NCBI RefSeq assembly: GCF_037975245.1
Contig: NC_092561.1
Coordinates: 2,394,501 to 2,454,500, forward strand
Direction: 5' to 3'
DNA: 60,000 bases
From: Apostichopus japonicus
Lineage: Eukaryota > Echinodermata > Holothuroidea > Aspidochirotida > Stichopodidae
Positions 38,233 through 47,267 of this stretch are shown here, one piece after another. Each line of letters begins with the position of its first letter. Within the stretch, counting starts at the first letter, position 1. The position numbers were made by a program, and so were the translations under genes. Under the pieces are notes generated by a model, which made no database searches, was not told the DNA's origin, and saw only the letters and a program-made list of their open reading frames with translations.

Positions 38233-41200
38233 GAATAACAAAAGAATGTGTAGCAAGTGGGATGACAGGTAAACAGTAAATAAGAAAGATCAACACACAA
38301 GAAAAATTCCACTTCACGACCGGTTTCGTCCTTTTGGGACTCACTAGTCGAAGGTAGGAATCGAACCCTGGACCTTATGTCACAGACCGAAGTCCGTTCT
38401 ACTCTACCACAGTGATTCTACTGATGATACACCTCTGAGGCACTTCCCAACAAAGTCCTATTAATATCCATAAACCCACCCTATTCCTCCTTCATATAGA
38501 TATCCGTCATTCCTACTTCCATATAACTAAAGCCATTGCGACATATCACGGTACAGACCTCATATCAAGTTCGTCGTGTTTCTTTTATCAGGCAAGTAGC
38601 TGTATGTGGCGCCGTGACTACAGGTCTATCGTGTCTATTGCTATTGGTATCAATTGCACGAAATATACCTCACGCCGACGTAGCTAAATTGAGCTACAGG
38701 GCGCCATCATTTGCAAGTTATTTCTCAGGAGTTGGAATTATGGTCATGGCATTCAATGGTCATCCTACCTTCCTCACCATTCAACATGACATGAGAAATC
38801 CTGAGCAATATCCACACAGTTTGTTACTGACAGCACTAGGTAAGTAAACCCGGCATTAAGCTAGATTTGTTATACAGCTGTTCCTGCCATTTAAGTTTGT
38901 TACTGACAGGACTAGTTAAGTAAACCCGGCATTAAGCTAGATTTGTTATATACAGCTGTTCCTGCCATTTAAGTTTGTTACTGACAGGACTAGGTAAGTA
39001 AACCCAGCATTAAGCTAGATTTGTTATATACAGCTGTTCCTGCCATTTAAGTTTGTTACTGACAGGACTAGGTAAGTAAACCCAGCATTAAGCTAGATTT
39101 GTTATACAGCTGTTCCTGCCATTTAAGTTTGTTACTGACAGGACTAGGTAAGTAAACCCGGCATTAAGCTAGATTTGTTATAGAGCTGTTCCTGCCATTT
39201 AAGTTTGTTACTGACATTTAAGTTTGTCACTGACAGGAATAGGTAAGTAAACCCAACATAAAGCTAGATTTGTTATACAGCTGTTCCTGTCACTTAAGTT
39301 TGTTACTGACAGGACTAGGTAAGTAAACCCGGCATTAAGCTAGATTTGTTATACAGCTGTTCCTGTCACTTAAGTTTGTTACTGACAGGACTAGGTAAGT
39401 AAACCCGGCATTAAGCTAGATTTGTTATAGAGCTGTTCCTGCCATTTAAGTTTGTTACTGACATTTAAGTTTGTCACTGACAGGACTAGGTAAGTAAACC
39501 CAGCATTAAGCTAGATTTGTTATACAGCCGTTCCTGCCACTTAAGTTTGTTACTGACAGCACTAGGTAAGTAAACCCAGCATAAAGCTAGATTTGTTATA
39601 CAGCTGTTCCTGCCATTTAAGTTTGTTACTGACAGGACTAGGTAAGTAAACCCGGCATTAAGCTAGATTTGTTATACAGCTGTTCCTGCCATTAAGTTTG
39701 TTACTGACAGGACTAGGTAAGTAAACCCGGCATTTAGCTAGATTTGTTATACAGCTGTTCCTGCCATTTAAGTTTGTTACTGACAGGGCTAGGTAAGTAA
39801 ACCCAGCATTAAGCTAGATTTGTTATATACAGCTGTTCCTGCCATTTAAGTTTGTTACCGACAGGACTAGGTAAGTAAATCCGGCATTAAGCTAGATTTG
39901 TTATACAGCTGTTCCTGCCATTTAAGTTTGTTACTGACAGGACTAGGTAAGTAAACCCGGCATTAAGCTAGATTTGTTATAGAGCTGTTCCTGCCATTTA
40001 AGTTTGTTACTGACATTTAAGTTTGTCACTGACAGGACTAGGTAAGTAAACCCAACATAAAGCTAGATTTGTTATACAGCTGTTCCTGTCACTTAAGTTT
40101 GTTACTGACAGGACTAGGTAAGTAAACCCGGCATTAAGCTAGATTTGTTATAGAGCTGTTCCTGCCATTTAAGTTTGTTACTGACATTTAAGTTTGTTAC
40201 TGACAGGACTAGGTAAGTAAACTCAGCATTAAGCTAGATTTGTTATACAGCCGTTCCTGCCATTTAAGTTTGTTACTGACAGCACTAGGTAAGTAAACCC
40301 AGCATAAAGCTAGATTTGTTATACAGCTGTTCCTGCCATTTAAGTTTGTTACCGACAGGACTAGGTAAGTAAACCCAGCATTAAGCTAGATTTGTTATAC
40401 AGCTGTTCCTGCCATATTCCTTTTCGAGATTGTTGACATACCGCCGTAATCAGTGATTCATGATTTTACGCTAACTATGCAGTGTCGTGTATAGATATAA
40501 GTAACAATAATAACACTCTTGTAGCTGTTTTCATAGATTCTATTACGGGATAATAAATAGTAGTACCCGGTTGCCCGGAAATTCAAAGGAGTTATTCATC
40601 AGTCACAGCGAAAGCATAAAGGGCGCAATGCATGCAGAGGGGCCATAATATGGCGGGCCATCAGTCTCAAATCGTGGGATATCGACATATACCGATATAA
40701 ACTAATTTCCTTCGATTTATACCAGTTTCTAGCAGCTTAAATTGGCTTCTACCGATTTTTTTTTTTATACTTATCATCGATTTAAATTGGTATACGTCGA
40801 AGTAAATTTAAGCTGCTAGAAACTGGTTTAAGTCCAATGAAAGTGGTATATGTCGATTTAAATCGGTGTATGTCGATTGCCCACGATTTGACACTGATGG
40901 CCCGCCATAGCAATATAATTTTAGGATTACTGAGCATTGCTGCTCTTGCCACGGTGCCAATCTAAGACACACATGACTAGGAGTCAAAGCACTACAACAG
41001 TCTTCAACGGACAGCAATAAAACTGATCTTTTTCGTGCAGAATAAACACTTTTGTTTAATCATTGTAGAGTGCTAGATGGAGAATAAATAGAAGAATAAC
41101 AAAAACGACGACAGCAAAAAAAAACAACAACAACAGCGAAAACAAAAACAGATGTTTCTTTTAGGTTTTGTTTTCAACAACAGTAACATAAGGTAATATG

Positions 41201-42895
41201 TAAAGTTGTGAAATGGAAATTGAGTATAAATTCATTCAACTTTCTTTACACTTATCATTTAATTTCTTTATTTCTTTTTTCTATTACATATTTTGGCGTT
41301 CATTGGACAGTTGTTGGACTTTACTTTCTTCCGTTGTCGACCGTTGCTTACTATACACACGGCAGAAGCCTAGCAGACAAGGAGAACATTTTTCAGATTG
41401 TCGTGGAAGGTGTAGACCGGACCATTTCTCTGGCTCTAATTACACTTCATGTCATTAGTGCATTTATCATTTATGGAAATCCTCTTTTCCAAGAAATCGA
41501 AGAATTAATTGGGATTCCATTACGTGAGGTTTTGTTTATACAGTAGTTTGTTATAATGCATGACAGCTATTCGAAATTGATACTAATTGAGCTCCGTGCA
41601 TTGAAATATATATTAAAAAAAAAAAAATCTCGAACTGAATTAAGTTTATTCCGTTGATAATTCTTACAAATAAAATAGTCCAAGGTACATTTTATTCCTG
41701 AATTATGAAAGAGAGGCATTTTATAATCATTCTGGTGATAATTTGAAAGTTACCCATCAAATATCGTTTTAAGATTTTCACTTTGTTATATTAACATGAA
41801 GTAGATGGCGACATTTCTTTATTATATTGAGATGAAAAAACGCTGTACAAATGGACGGAATTTTATCATAGATTCTACAAAATTATTGCGTTATCATGCA
41901 GTGCCAGGGGATTAATTGCACAAAATTGTTAGTCATTTAAGTACATAACACCCAGGAAACCAGTTTCTAATCTTTAAAGGCTTATTTCTGACCCTATTTC
42001 TTGGCGCTAATCCCATCCTAACTGTACTTTCATTGCATGTTCAGAATCATTTTATTTGATATTTTAAATGTTGAAATTCTTTTCTCTTTTCTCTTTGTTC
42101 GGTCCTTTCAGATTTTTCTTGGAAGCGGCTTGGAATTAGGACTTTATTAATGGCATTCATATGGTTTCTTGCTGCTAGTGTCAATTCATTTGCGAACTTA
42201 ATCTCCCTCATGGGTGGTACAACATTAATAGCTTTAGCCCTCGTTTACCCGATATGCTTTTATTGGCGGCTTCGACACACGAAAAGTACAACCAACCTCT
42301 GGGAGCCGCAGTAAGTGGATTATAAATATTAGCCCTCGTGGATAGCATGAATAAACCCACTGTAGGCATGCACGCATAAACCGAGGCCTGACGAGAGTGT
42401 ATTGGATGGCTCCGGGGAGGTGGGGTGAGGGTGGAGGTACATCCAAGGGCGCCCATGATCTGGGAAGGGGCACGGAGAATATAGAGGGGCAAGGCAAATG
42501 GGGCAATGAATATTGCCATAAACGCATGGTACGTAAAATACACCTAAATTCCTTAATCATTCATTTCTATGTCGTTAACGACGAATAAACTTGTGAACAT
42601 TCTGAAACAATTCTTTCATACTAAGCAAACAAATATTAACGTAGTACTCCAAGCGTCCTGCAGTTGTTACTGTTTAACCATGCTTTGTAATCGAGTTCAG
42701 TTCAACTAATATCAACTCAATTTTTTTTCACCCTTCGTTTACAGATATCTTTCGATTATGGAGAAGATATTTTTTACTTCTATTCTAATTTTAGCGGTAT
42801 TCATCGCAATATCAACAACCTACGCAAATCTCTCCTCTTACGGCAAGGGCTTACAACTGAACTTTACCAGACCCTGTTACCTTCCGGAGTTTTAA
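19186..42895 (+). CDS. Amino acid transporter, AAAP (SLC32/36/38) family, 8 exons
   Basis: Exons: 19186-19254, 22368-22488, 35724-35892, 36953-37135, 38592-38839, 41311-41523, 42112-42310 and 42745-42895. Every junction is GT-AG, phases agree throughout (0,1,2,2,1,1,2) and the total is 1353 nt, 450 aa plus stop. The motif [11 protein letters not shown] in the first membrane segment and [12 protein letters not shown] (about 237-248) are typical of Aa_trans-domain transporters, with about ten hydrophobic segments. The family moves amino acids across plasma, vesicular or lysosomal membranes; substrate and location cannot be told here. The first ATG (19186) has G at -3 and +4; a second ATG at 19201 lies in GCCACCATGA and is an equally good start, giving 445 aa. 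Intron 2 is 13.2 kb because of a gypsy insertion. The exon 6 donor is GTGAGG. Exon 1 is the least certain part. Confidence 0.88.
19278..19638. mobile_element. hAT-like MITE, GGCGTAGGA family
   Basis: The ends CAGTGGCGTAGGAGG and GGTCCTACGCCCTTG are imperfect inverted repeats. TATAGGCA flanks it exactly (19270-19277 and 19639-19646). It begins only 24 bases after the exon 1 splice donor of the transporter. Confidence 0.9.
19973..20331. mobile_element. MITE with TTAA target duplication
   Basis: The terminal inverted repeat AGGGTGTGAAGACTCGC is present at both ends, flanked by TTAA at 19969-19972 and 20332-20335. TTAA duplication is known for piggyBac and Kolobok families; which applies is unclear. 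It is non-coding and lies in transporter intron 1. Confidence 0.85.
21051..21337. repeat. Two (TA)n tracts flanking a unique core
   Basis: TA runs lie at about 21051-21178 (ending in TACATA variants) and about 21253-21337. Between them is a 70-base unique core with a hammerhead-like motif. Confidence 0.9.
21181..21252 (-). ncRNA. Hammerhead-like motif between TA tracts (tentative)
   Basis: On the minus strand CTGAAGA is followed by a short hairpin (GCTC-AAC-GAGT) and then GAAAC. This resembles the CUGANGA-stem II-GAAA core of hammerhead ribozymes, but two extra bases before the stem and no assigned cleavage site make activity uncertain. Such motifs are known from Penelope-like retroelements. 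Confidence 0.35.
23378..23482. repeat. 29-bp minisatellite, left part
   Basis: Tandem units of the type CCATAGCAACAATAAGTCAA plus an ATGTTTTCA spacer. The array is interrupted at 23482 by the LTR element and resumes at 32744. Confidence 0.9.
23483..24219 (+). repeat. 5' LTR
   Basis: 737 bp, beginning TGTTATGAAA and ending ATATTACA (TG..CA ends). It has one more copy of a 5-bp GTCAA-type repeat than the 3' LTR near 23970. TTTTATTTG-type AT-rich sequence lies near 24000. Confidence 0.95.
24220..24237 (+). promoter_or_regulatory. Putative primer binding site
   Basis: TGGTGGAGATCGG follows the 5' LTR directly. The leading TGG is as expected for pairing with a tRNA 3' CCA. The tRNA was not identified. 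Confidence 0.5.
24903..25856 (+). CDS. gag: gag of gypsy element
   Basis: 317 aa with an ATG start about 680 bases after the 5' LTR. The C-terminus carries one zinc knuckle of the CX2CX4HX4C type ([14 protein letters not shown], residues about 283-296) after a basic stretch, as expected for a nucleocapsid region that packages element RNA. The middle (about residues 90-200) resembles retrotransposon gag capsid sequence. It ends with TAG at 25854; pol lies in the -1 frame, which is open from 25823 and so overlaps by about 30 bases. No textbook slippery heptamer is visible in the overlap. Confidence 0.88.
   Translation: MSVSEQETSTSVNVMQKHRPTDFLPSRFQGDVIDADLAEAHYLGFEDYLELHKLPSQTTPEAVAEEFNEICRIFKRTLKGQARLWIENKNFSTIADLRKQFLARFSPGTSSYAKSQAFHALSYTPGDTAQAHLAKISKAAAQLSYGEDQIRDKFISTLPFQCRSAVLMSASPQATIADLVMKVQCYFDLQIQSQPPASSELFMAMHDKASSVQTPISASSEIHELCNKIQELETKFDQSRRSESQDNPKDVRQRYSSRDSRGPRTGQNNNRRRLPYFNPSITCYYCQNRGHFAQYCQIRLSHEMEANVNRVPTQNFQ
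25823..30760 (+). pseudogene. pol: pol of gypsy element, broken in integrase by two frameshifts
   Basis: Read from the overlap with gag: aspartic protease with FDSGATRS (about residue 61 counting from 25886), RT with [10 protein letters not shown] and the active-site box HHDD (about 526-529, where Y-x-DD is usual), RNase H starting LYSDTS (about 680), then integrase with an HHCC zinc finger (RYHDD, SNHQG, CLRC). A one-base loss near 29445 and a one-base gain near 29615 push about 56 codons out of frame, including the second catalytic Asp (ISD, near 29533). Stop codons at 29495 and 29638 result. The original frame resumes with the catalytic Glu (VERH), the integrase C-terminal domain and an unusual 170-aa tail ending at 30760. 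Everything else is open. Confidence 0.88.
31995..32011 (+). promoter_or_regulatory. Polypurine tract
   Basis: Purine-rich sequence ending GAGGGGGA directly precedes the 3' LTR, as required for plus-strand priming. Confidence 0.75.
32012..32743 (+). repeat. 3' LTR
   Basis: 732 bp, nearly identical to the 5' LTR, ending ATATTACA at 32743 and followed by ATAA of the target duplication. Confidence 0.95.
32744..33098. repeat. 29-bp minisatellite, right part
   Basis: About twelve diverged units of the same minisatellite as 23378-23482. Within it, a multi-unit block at about 32748-32840 recurs at about 32925-33020, suggesting higher-order duplication. Confidence 0.88.
33099..34560. other. Transporter intron 2 sequence, no feature recognised
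   Basis: AT-rich single-copy sequence. A 104-codon minus frame at 33041-33355 starts inside the minisatellite, has no recognised domain and was not called as a gene. A short TA run lies at about 34221-34238. Confidence 0.5.
34564..34862. repeat. Purine-rich minisatellite (GAGGTGGGTGGA)n
   Basis: Tandem units of GAGGTGGGTGGA alternating with GAGAGG and GTGAG spacers, giving a higher-order period of about 45 bases. The plus strand carries many GGG runs. The His/Pro/Thr-rich minus frames across it are artefacts. Confidence 0.92.
37384..37565 (+). mobile_element. U2 snRNA-headed retroposon (SINE-like)
   Basis: The first 43 bases (CTCGGCCTTTTGGCTAAGAT, then GTGTAGTATCTGTTC) match U2 snRNA from about nucleotide 7 to 49 with one evident mismatch, including the branch-point recognition GTAGTA. 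The following 135 bases are not U2 and contain a GCCCAGG...CCTGGGT hairpin and a CTTTTTC...AAAAAG end. It sits between TA tracts in transporter intron 4. It is not a complete U2 gene: the Sm site and the 3' stem-loops are absent. Confidence 0.7.
37568..37766. repeat. (TA)n with (CA)n patch
   Basis: About 200 bases of TA repeats with a short ACACAC patch near 37652, directly 3' of the U2-headed element. A related TA/GCGTACATGC tract lies 5' of it (about 37300-37383). Confidence 0.92.
38118..38227. repeat. (TA)n microsatellite
   Basis: TA repeats with AAATA interruptions, adjacent to the tRNA/hammerhead-like element that follows. Confidence 0.92.
38228..38425 (-). mobile_element. tRNA-derived element fused to a hammerhead-like core
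   Basis: On the minus strand a tRNA-like body has an A-box-like GTGGTAGAGTAG (near 38410) and a B-box-like GGGTTCGATTCC (near 38365). About ten bases later comes CTAGTGAGTCCCAAAAGGAC followed by GAAACC: a perfect GTCC/GGAC stem closed by CAAAA and followed by GAAA, as in hammerhead ribozymes, though the core reads CUAGUGA where CUGAUGA is canonical. About 70 bases further the (TA)n tract begins. Confidence 0.55.
38824..40413 (+). repeat. 76-bp minisatellite containing the exon 5 splice donor
   Basis: About 20 tandem units (mostly 76-78 bp, some about 93 bp with an internal 17-bp duplication). The first unit includes the last 16 bases of transporter exon 5. Each unit repeats TTTGTTACTGACAG, a short spacer and ACTAG|GTAAGTAAAC, that is, the exon end plus its 5' splice site. 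Nearly all copies keep AG|GTAAGT; the second has AG|TTAAGT. Confidence 0.95.
40651..40907. mobile_element. Foldback MITE with TA target duplication
   Basis: TGGCGGGCCATCAGT at the left and ACTGATGGCCCGCCA at the right start long, imperfect inverted arms that cover most of the 257 bases and meet near a T-run at about 40757. TA flanks both ends. TA duplication suggests a Tc1/mariner-type mobiliser. It is in transporter intron 5. Confidence 0.85.
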
Positions 42896-42924
42896 ACATA
42901 TAGATCGGATAAGAAAAGTGGAAT

Positions 42925-42960
42925 GGGGGAGGGGAGGGGAGGGGAGGGGGAGGAGGGAGG
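42925..42960 (+). other. G-quadruplex-prone run after transporter stop
   Basis: A run of GGGGA units begins about 30 bases after the stop codon, with five or more G4 tracts on the sense strand, so it would lie in the 3' UTR. Confidence 0.6.
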
Positions 42961-45556
42961 TAAAACATCCAAACCTCCCATGACAAACCAATAATAATTC
43001 ATTATTCCGTATTAGTCGTCGAGGCCTTTACTATCGCACGTGGAAACTGAGAAGTGTGTGAAGCAATGAACTTCCTCCAGCCACCGAAAGAACCCTTTGC
43101 AAGTATCTCGAAAGGCGTATTTGGTGAAGTCACATAATTTTTGCTTTTTACATTCAGAACACAAACATACCAGAATGAGTTTATCTAAAATATATGGAAG
43201 CGTTAATGTGCCATCAACATTTGTTAGAAGTTCGCAGATCTAGGATACCAGTTTGGCGTTTTAAACGCCAAGAAAATGACAAATTTGTCCTCGTTCAAAG
43301 GTAAACATATAAGGACCCTGTGAAGCAGCATTTTGGTCATTTCTTGGCGTTTTTGATGGCCTATACCAATTTTAATAGAAACTATAAGCTGGAATTGTTA
43401 CATTCCCCTAAAAACATTGATTTCAATCATTTCATGCTATTCAGTCCGACGCCAGGTTGCAAAAAGGCCTACGCGTCCGTAAAACATTGGCTTTTTTTTT
43501 ACCACGTTCCACTCCCTAATGTTTAGCAAGGAGTCCCCCATCCCCTGCAAACTCACACAATTCCTCCGTCCCCCCCCCCCCCCCAAAACGAAATAAAACA
43601 AGGTGTATCAGTGTCGTAAAATAACTGAAAATTCGTATTTGAAGTTATTTCATAAGATTTGGTCCATCATTGAGCCGGTTTGCGTCACAGAAAACCATAG
43701 CAACCCTGATGTCATAGATTATGAGAGCAATTTTCTTTACAGTGTTGAAATTCTCTGTTATATTTCTACAAAATGTACAAGAAATTTCTAGCTGATCACC
43801 CGTTGAATTTAAACAATGCAACAGTTTGAAATTAAATGATTTATTCCTCATTGTTCTTTGAAATTTAACCAATTTCTGGAATTTCATAAATCAAACGATA
43901 ACTTTCTTTAATAGACCAAGTACACATTTTCTAATGTATTGTCGAAGCGATAAGCTTCTATGATAAGAGTCTTGTAGCATTTTAATACTCATTTAACCAT
44001 AAATGACCAATTTATTATTCTGACGCCTCTGGGTTTACAATTATAGATTATTACTATTTATATCTACAAAGTGAATATTCATGTTTATCGATTATGTATC
44101 TCTTTTTCTTTTTAACATTTAAATATTTCTCTTATATGCTATATAGAGGACGAGGTATTTTGCCACTGCCCGCTGTATATTAAAGGTTATGAGTATTTAC
44201 TTCATACGGTGGCTTATTACGGACATAAGAAAAAAACAGTGTCACCAAATCTCAACATTTTGACTGTTTATCTCAAAATTTTGACTTTTCATCTCAAAAT
44301 TTTGAATTTTCATCTCCAAATTTTGACTTAAGTCTTTTCTTTGCTATGTCCCAACTAGGCCACCGTAACTTTCCTATAAAAATTGTATGCCCTTGTTTTG
44401 CCATTTGATTTAGTCAAACGCCCTCTATTTTGTACTGTCTTCATACCTTAAACCGTTCAAATATTTGGCAATTTTTGGGAAACCATTCGTTTGTCAATCT
44501 GACGTACACAGTTGTAATAAAATATTGGGTAAAAATAAATTCATGAGACATTTTGGAAGATTGTTTGTTTCTTTTCTATCGAGGTCGTGTGTATACCTTT
44601 CTAACACACAACTGCCATGCCTTCAGCCATGTACTCATAACTCCCCAGAAGACACCAATACACTAATACCGGGGATCTCCCTTTCGACTTGGCACTGACG
44701 TAACCAGAATTCCCTGTCTGACAAATGCTATTTAATGTTGATGAGAGACTTTGAGATCAAATAAACAATATTGTTTATTCCTTTCATCTAGATGCGCGTA
44801 ACTTACGTGACGTAATATTTGAGCGGGGTTATCCATTAGTTTCCCTGACGAACATTTCAATTATTCTAACTTTATTAATTATTATAGGCAAGGGCTAATT
44901 ACGCACAACAATTTATGGAGAAATCTCATCGTAGCTAGAGCCAGACTTTAGTAGTCTACATAACTTCGTGGCTATCATTCTGCTCAGAGCCCCCCCCCCC
45001 CATTTTTATAATTCACAAGTGGAACGAGGAGGGGGGGGGGGTAAAAAGGAGCCTTTGTGTATTGTTGATGAGACTGGTGGTACACTTCTAATGGGTTGGG
45101 AGTGCAGGAGGCCGGGTTGGGGCAGAAACGTTTGGTAGGTGCCATGGAGCCAACAACCACAGGATAGTGCAGCAATTTAATTTAATACTGTTATATAAAG
45201 CAGGCGGACTTGAAAGGATTCTGTCGTTAGGTAAGCCCTTTTTCGAACAACAATGCGTTGTCTTGAGTGTATTCATAGTAAACAGTACAAAGCAGAAACT
45301 GCTTCGTAGCTTAGCAACATTTACTTTTCGTTTTATATAATTGTACCTTTTCTGTTATTTTTTTCTTTCTATTCTTGATTTCTTCTTCAACAGACGGAGG
45401 AGTAACATTAACCTACATTAAGAGTACGAAATACGAACAGACCGGTGTTTGATGATTCGATGATTCTTTCGCAAGGATTGTGGAAAATGTTAAAATTACT
45501 CGAGAGAGTTAATACACAACGCAGGTATTATACGGGTGCGCAGAATGAGGAAGATG
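42961..45556. other. Intergenic between transporter and acyltransferase relic
   Basis: No gene recognised. Contents: an AATAAA (near 43591) that could serve as a polyadenylation signal, C and G homopolymers (about 43570, 44990 and 45030), and about four copies of a 21-bp TCTCAAAATTTTGACTTTTCA-like unit at 44242-44335. Confidence 0.5.
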
Positions 45557-45564
45557 TGCGTTAT

Positions 45565-47091
45565 CAGGGACGTAGCCAGGGGGGAGCAGGGGGAGCGACC
45601 GCTCCCCCCCTTTCAGTGTCGATTTTTTTTTTTTTTTTTAAACTGTTGTTTTTTAGCATGGTATTTTGTCAGTGCTCTTTTGATCTTGAATACTCGTCAG
45701 CTCCGTTAACTCGATTATAATCGTAGTAACATTCACGCCTACTGATTCAACTACTAACTTAGTTTGGCAGATGCAATTAGCTAAATTTAGCCTATAGCCT
45801 ATTACAAGCCTACAGTTGGCCACTGCGTAATAAAATACATATTGCCTACCTAACCGCACTCTATGGAATGTCACGAACCGTATGCACAACAACGTCGACA
45901 ACGTTCGTTCTCATCCTTTCTATGATTCGTCCTAAGTTGTGCACGAACAGCATGTTATGAAGCTAAGCTATAGCAATCGTGATACGCACTTCCTTTAAAT
46001 AATTATTACACTGCTAACGATAACGATATTTGTTTTTAGGCCACTGCATATCTGGCTATATTACAAAATATGAAAGTTTATATTGTCCATCAGTTAAGTT
46101 CGTCAAATGTATTAAAGTCCAGACATTGGACAATAAACAAGAATCATCCTACTGGAAAAATTGTAAAAGAACACTATGTTTGTCTTTCTGATATATTATG
46201 TAAAGAACATGTAAAAGAATTCAAACAGGAAACAAAATCTGCTGATAATATGATATCCGTGATCAGGGGCGTAGCCAGTATGTAGCACTGTAGGCCCGGG
46301 CCTACACACTTTTTTTGGCCAAGTTATCTTTTTTAAAAACACCCATATTTCAAATCCATAAGCTTGCTGGACGAGTTTAAGAGTCCAGACAGGAATAACT
46401 ATTGAAATGAACATAGCAAGAATATGGCTAAATTAGGTGACCTAGTCTTCTAATTTAGGCTGCCATTTCTATCGCGTGCCGTTTCATTCAACACTCTACC
46501 CGCCGAAAAAGTCTAGAATCCGATCTTGTCAGTTTTTTTAACATCTAGTTAAGAACCCGTTTACGCAGATAATATTTCAGTTGAGAAAACAGTTGAGAAA
46601 TTTGCATCAGATGGCAATCGTCGGATAGCTCTCGCCTTCTCTAATATTAGGCTAACTTAAACATTTACAGTTGTATCAAAGACAATTACTGGCTATAGTT
46701 GTATCAAAGACATTTCTGGCCTATCTATATATGTATCTACAAGTATCAGCAGTTGAAAAGTAAGACTACTCTGTACATGTACTTTGCTAATTTTAAATAC
46801 CGAACATTATGTAGTATTGAATTACGTACTATTTTAACTCGTTTGTTTTTTGGTTTAAAAGTGATATTGAATGAGGTGTCTCAAGTTAGCAAGAGGCCAT
46901 GGAACCAGAATGAACACTCGGGAAGGGCCGTTTCCGGCCATCTGGGGGGTTTGTAAAACCAAAAATTTTCTTGTACGCTCCGCGCCAACCGATGGTGGCG
47001 CTCCGCTCAGATAGTCGTGCCTACAATTTTGAAAATCCATATCAGTCGCAAAAAGTGCTCCCCCCCTTTCAAATTCCTGGCTACGTCGCTG
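45565..47091. mobile_element. hAT-like element, 1527 bp, GACGTAGCCAGG family
   Basis: The ends CAGGGACGTAGCCAGG and CCTGGCTACGTCGCTG are inverted repeats. TGCGTTAT flanks it exactly at 45557-45564 and 47092-47099. It is longer than the other MITEs, with a short open stretch at 46070-46285 of no recognised family, and CAGGGGCGTAGCCAG at 46263 that looks like one end of a further related element without a visible partner. Confidence 0.9.
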
Positions 47092-47267
47092 TGCGTTATA
47101 CTTAAAACATTGTAACGAGATGCCTCTCCGAGCCTATGCGCTAGTACATCACATATGTGGAATATTTCGACAATTAATAATATTAGTTATTATTCTCATC
47201 TGGTGATTCTGCGGTCTCCCCTTACTTTTACCCTTGTTGTTAATCCTTCTTTTGTTTTCTGTGATAG

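Noticed and set aside
38824-40413. CRISPR or satellite centromere array
   Set aside because: Short local minisatellite in an intron whose unit derives from the adjacent exon end.
41524-41546. Transporter ending at the stop at 41546 without further exons
   Set aside because: The GTGAGG donor at 41524 joins in phase to the exon at 42112, which continues the family sequence.
46070-46285. hAT transposase gene
   Set aside because: The open stretch is short and shows no recognisable transposase motif.
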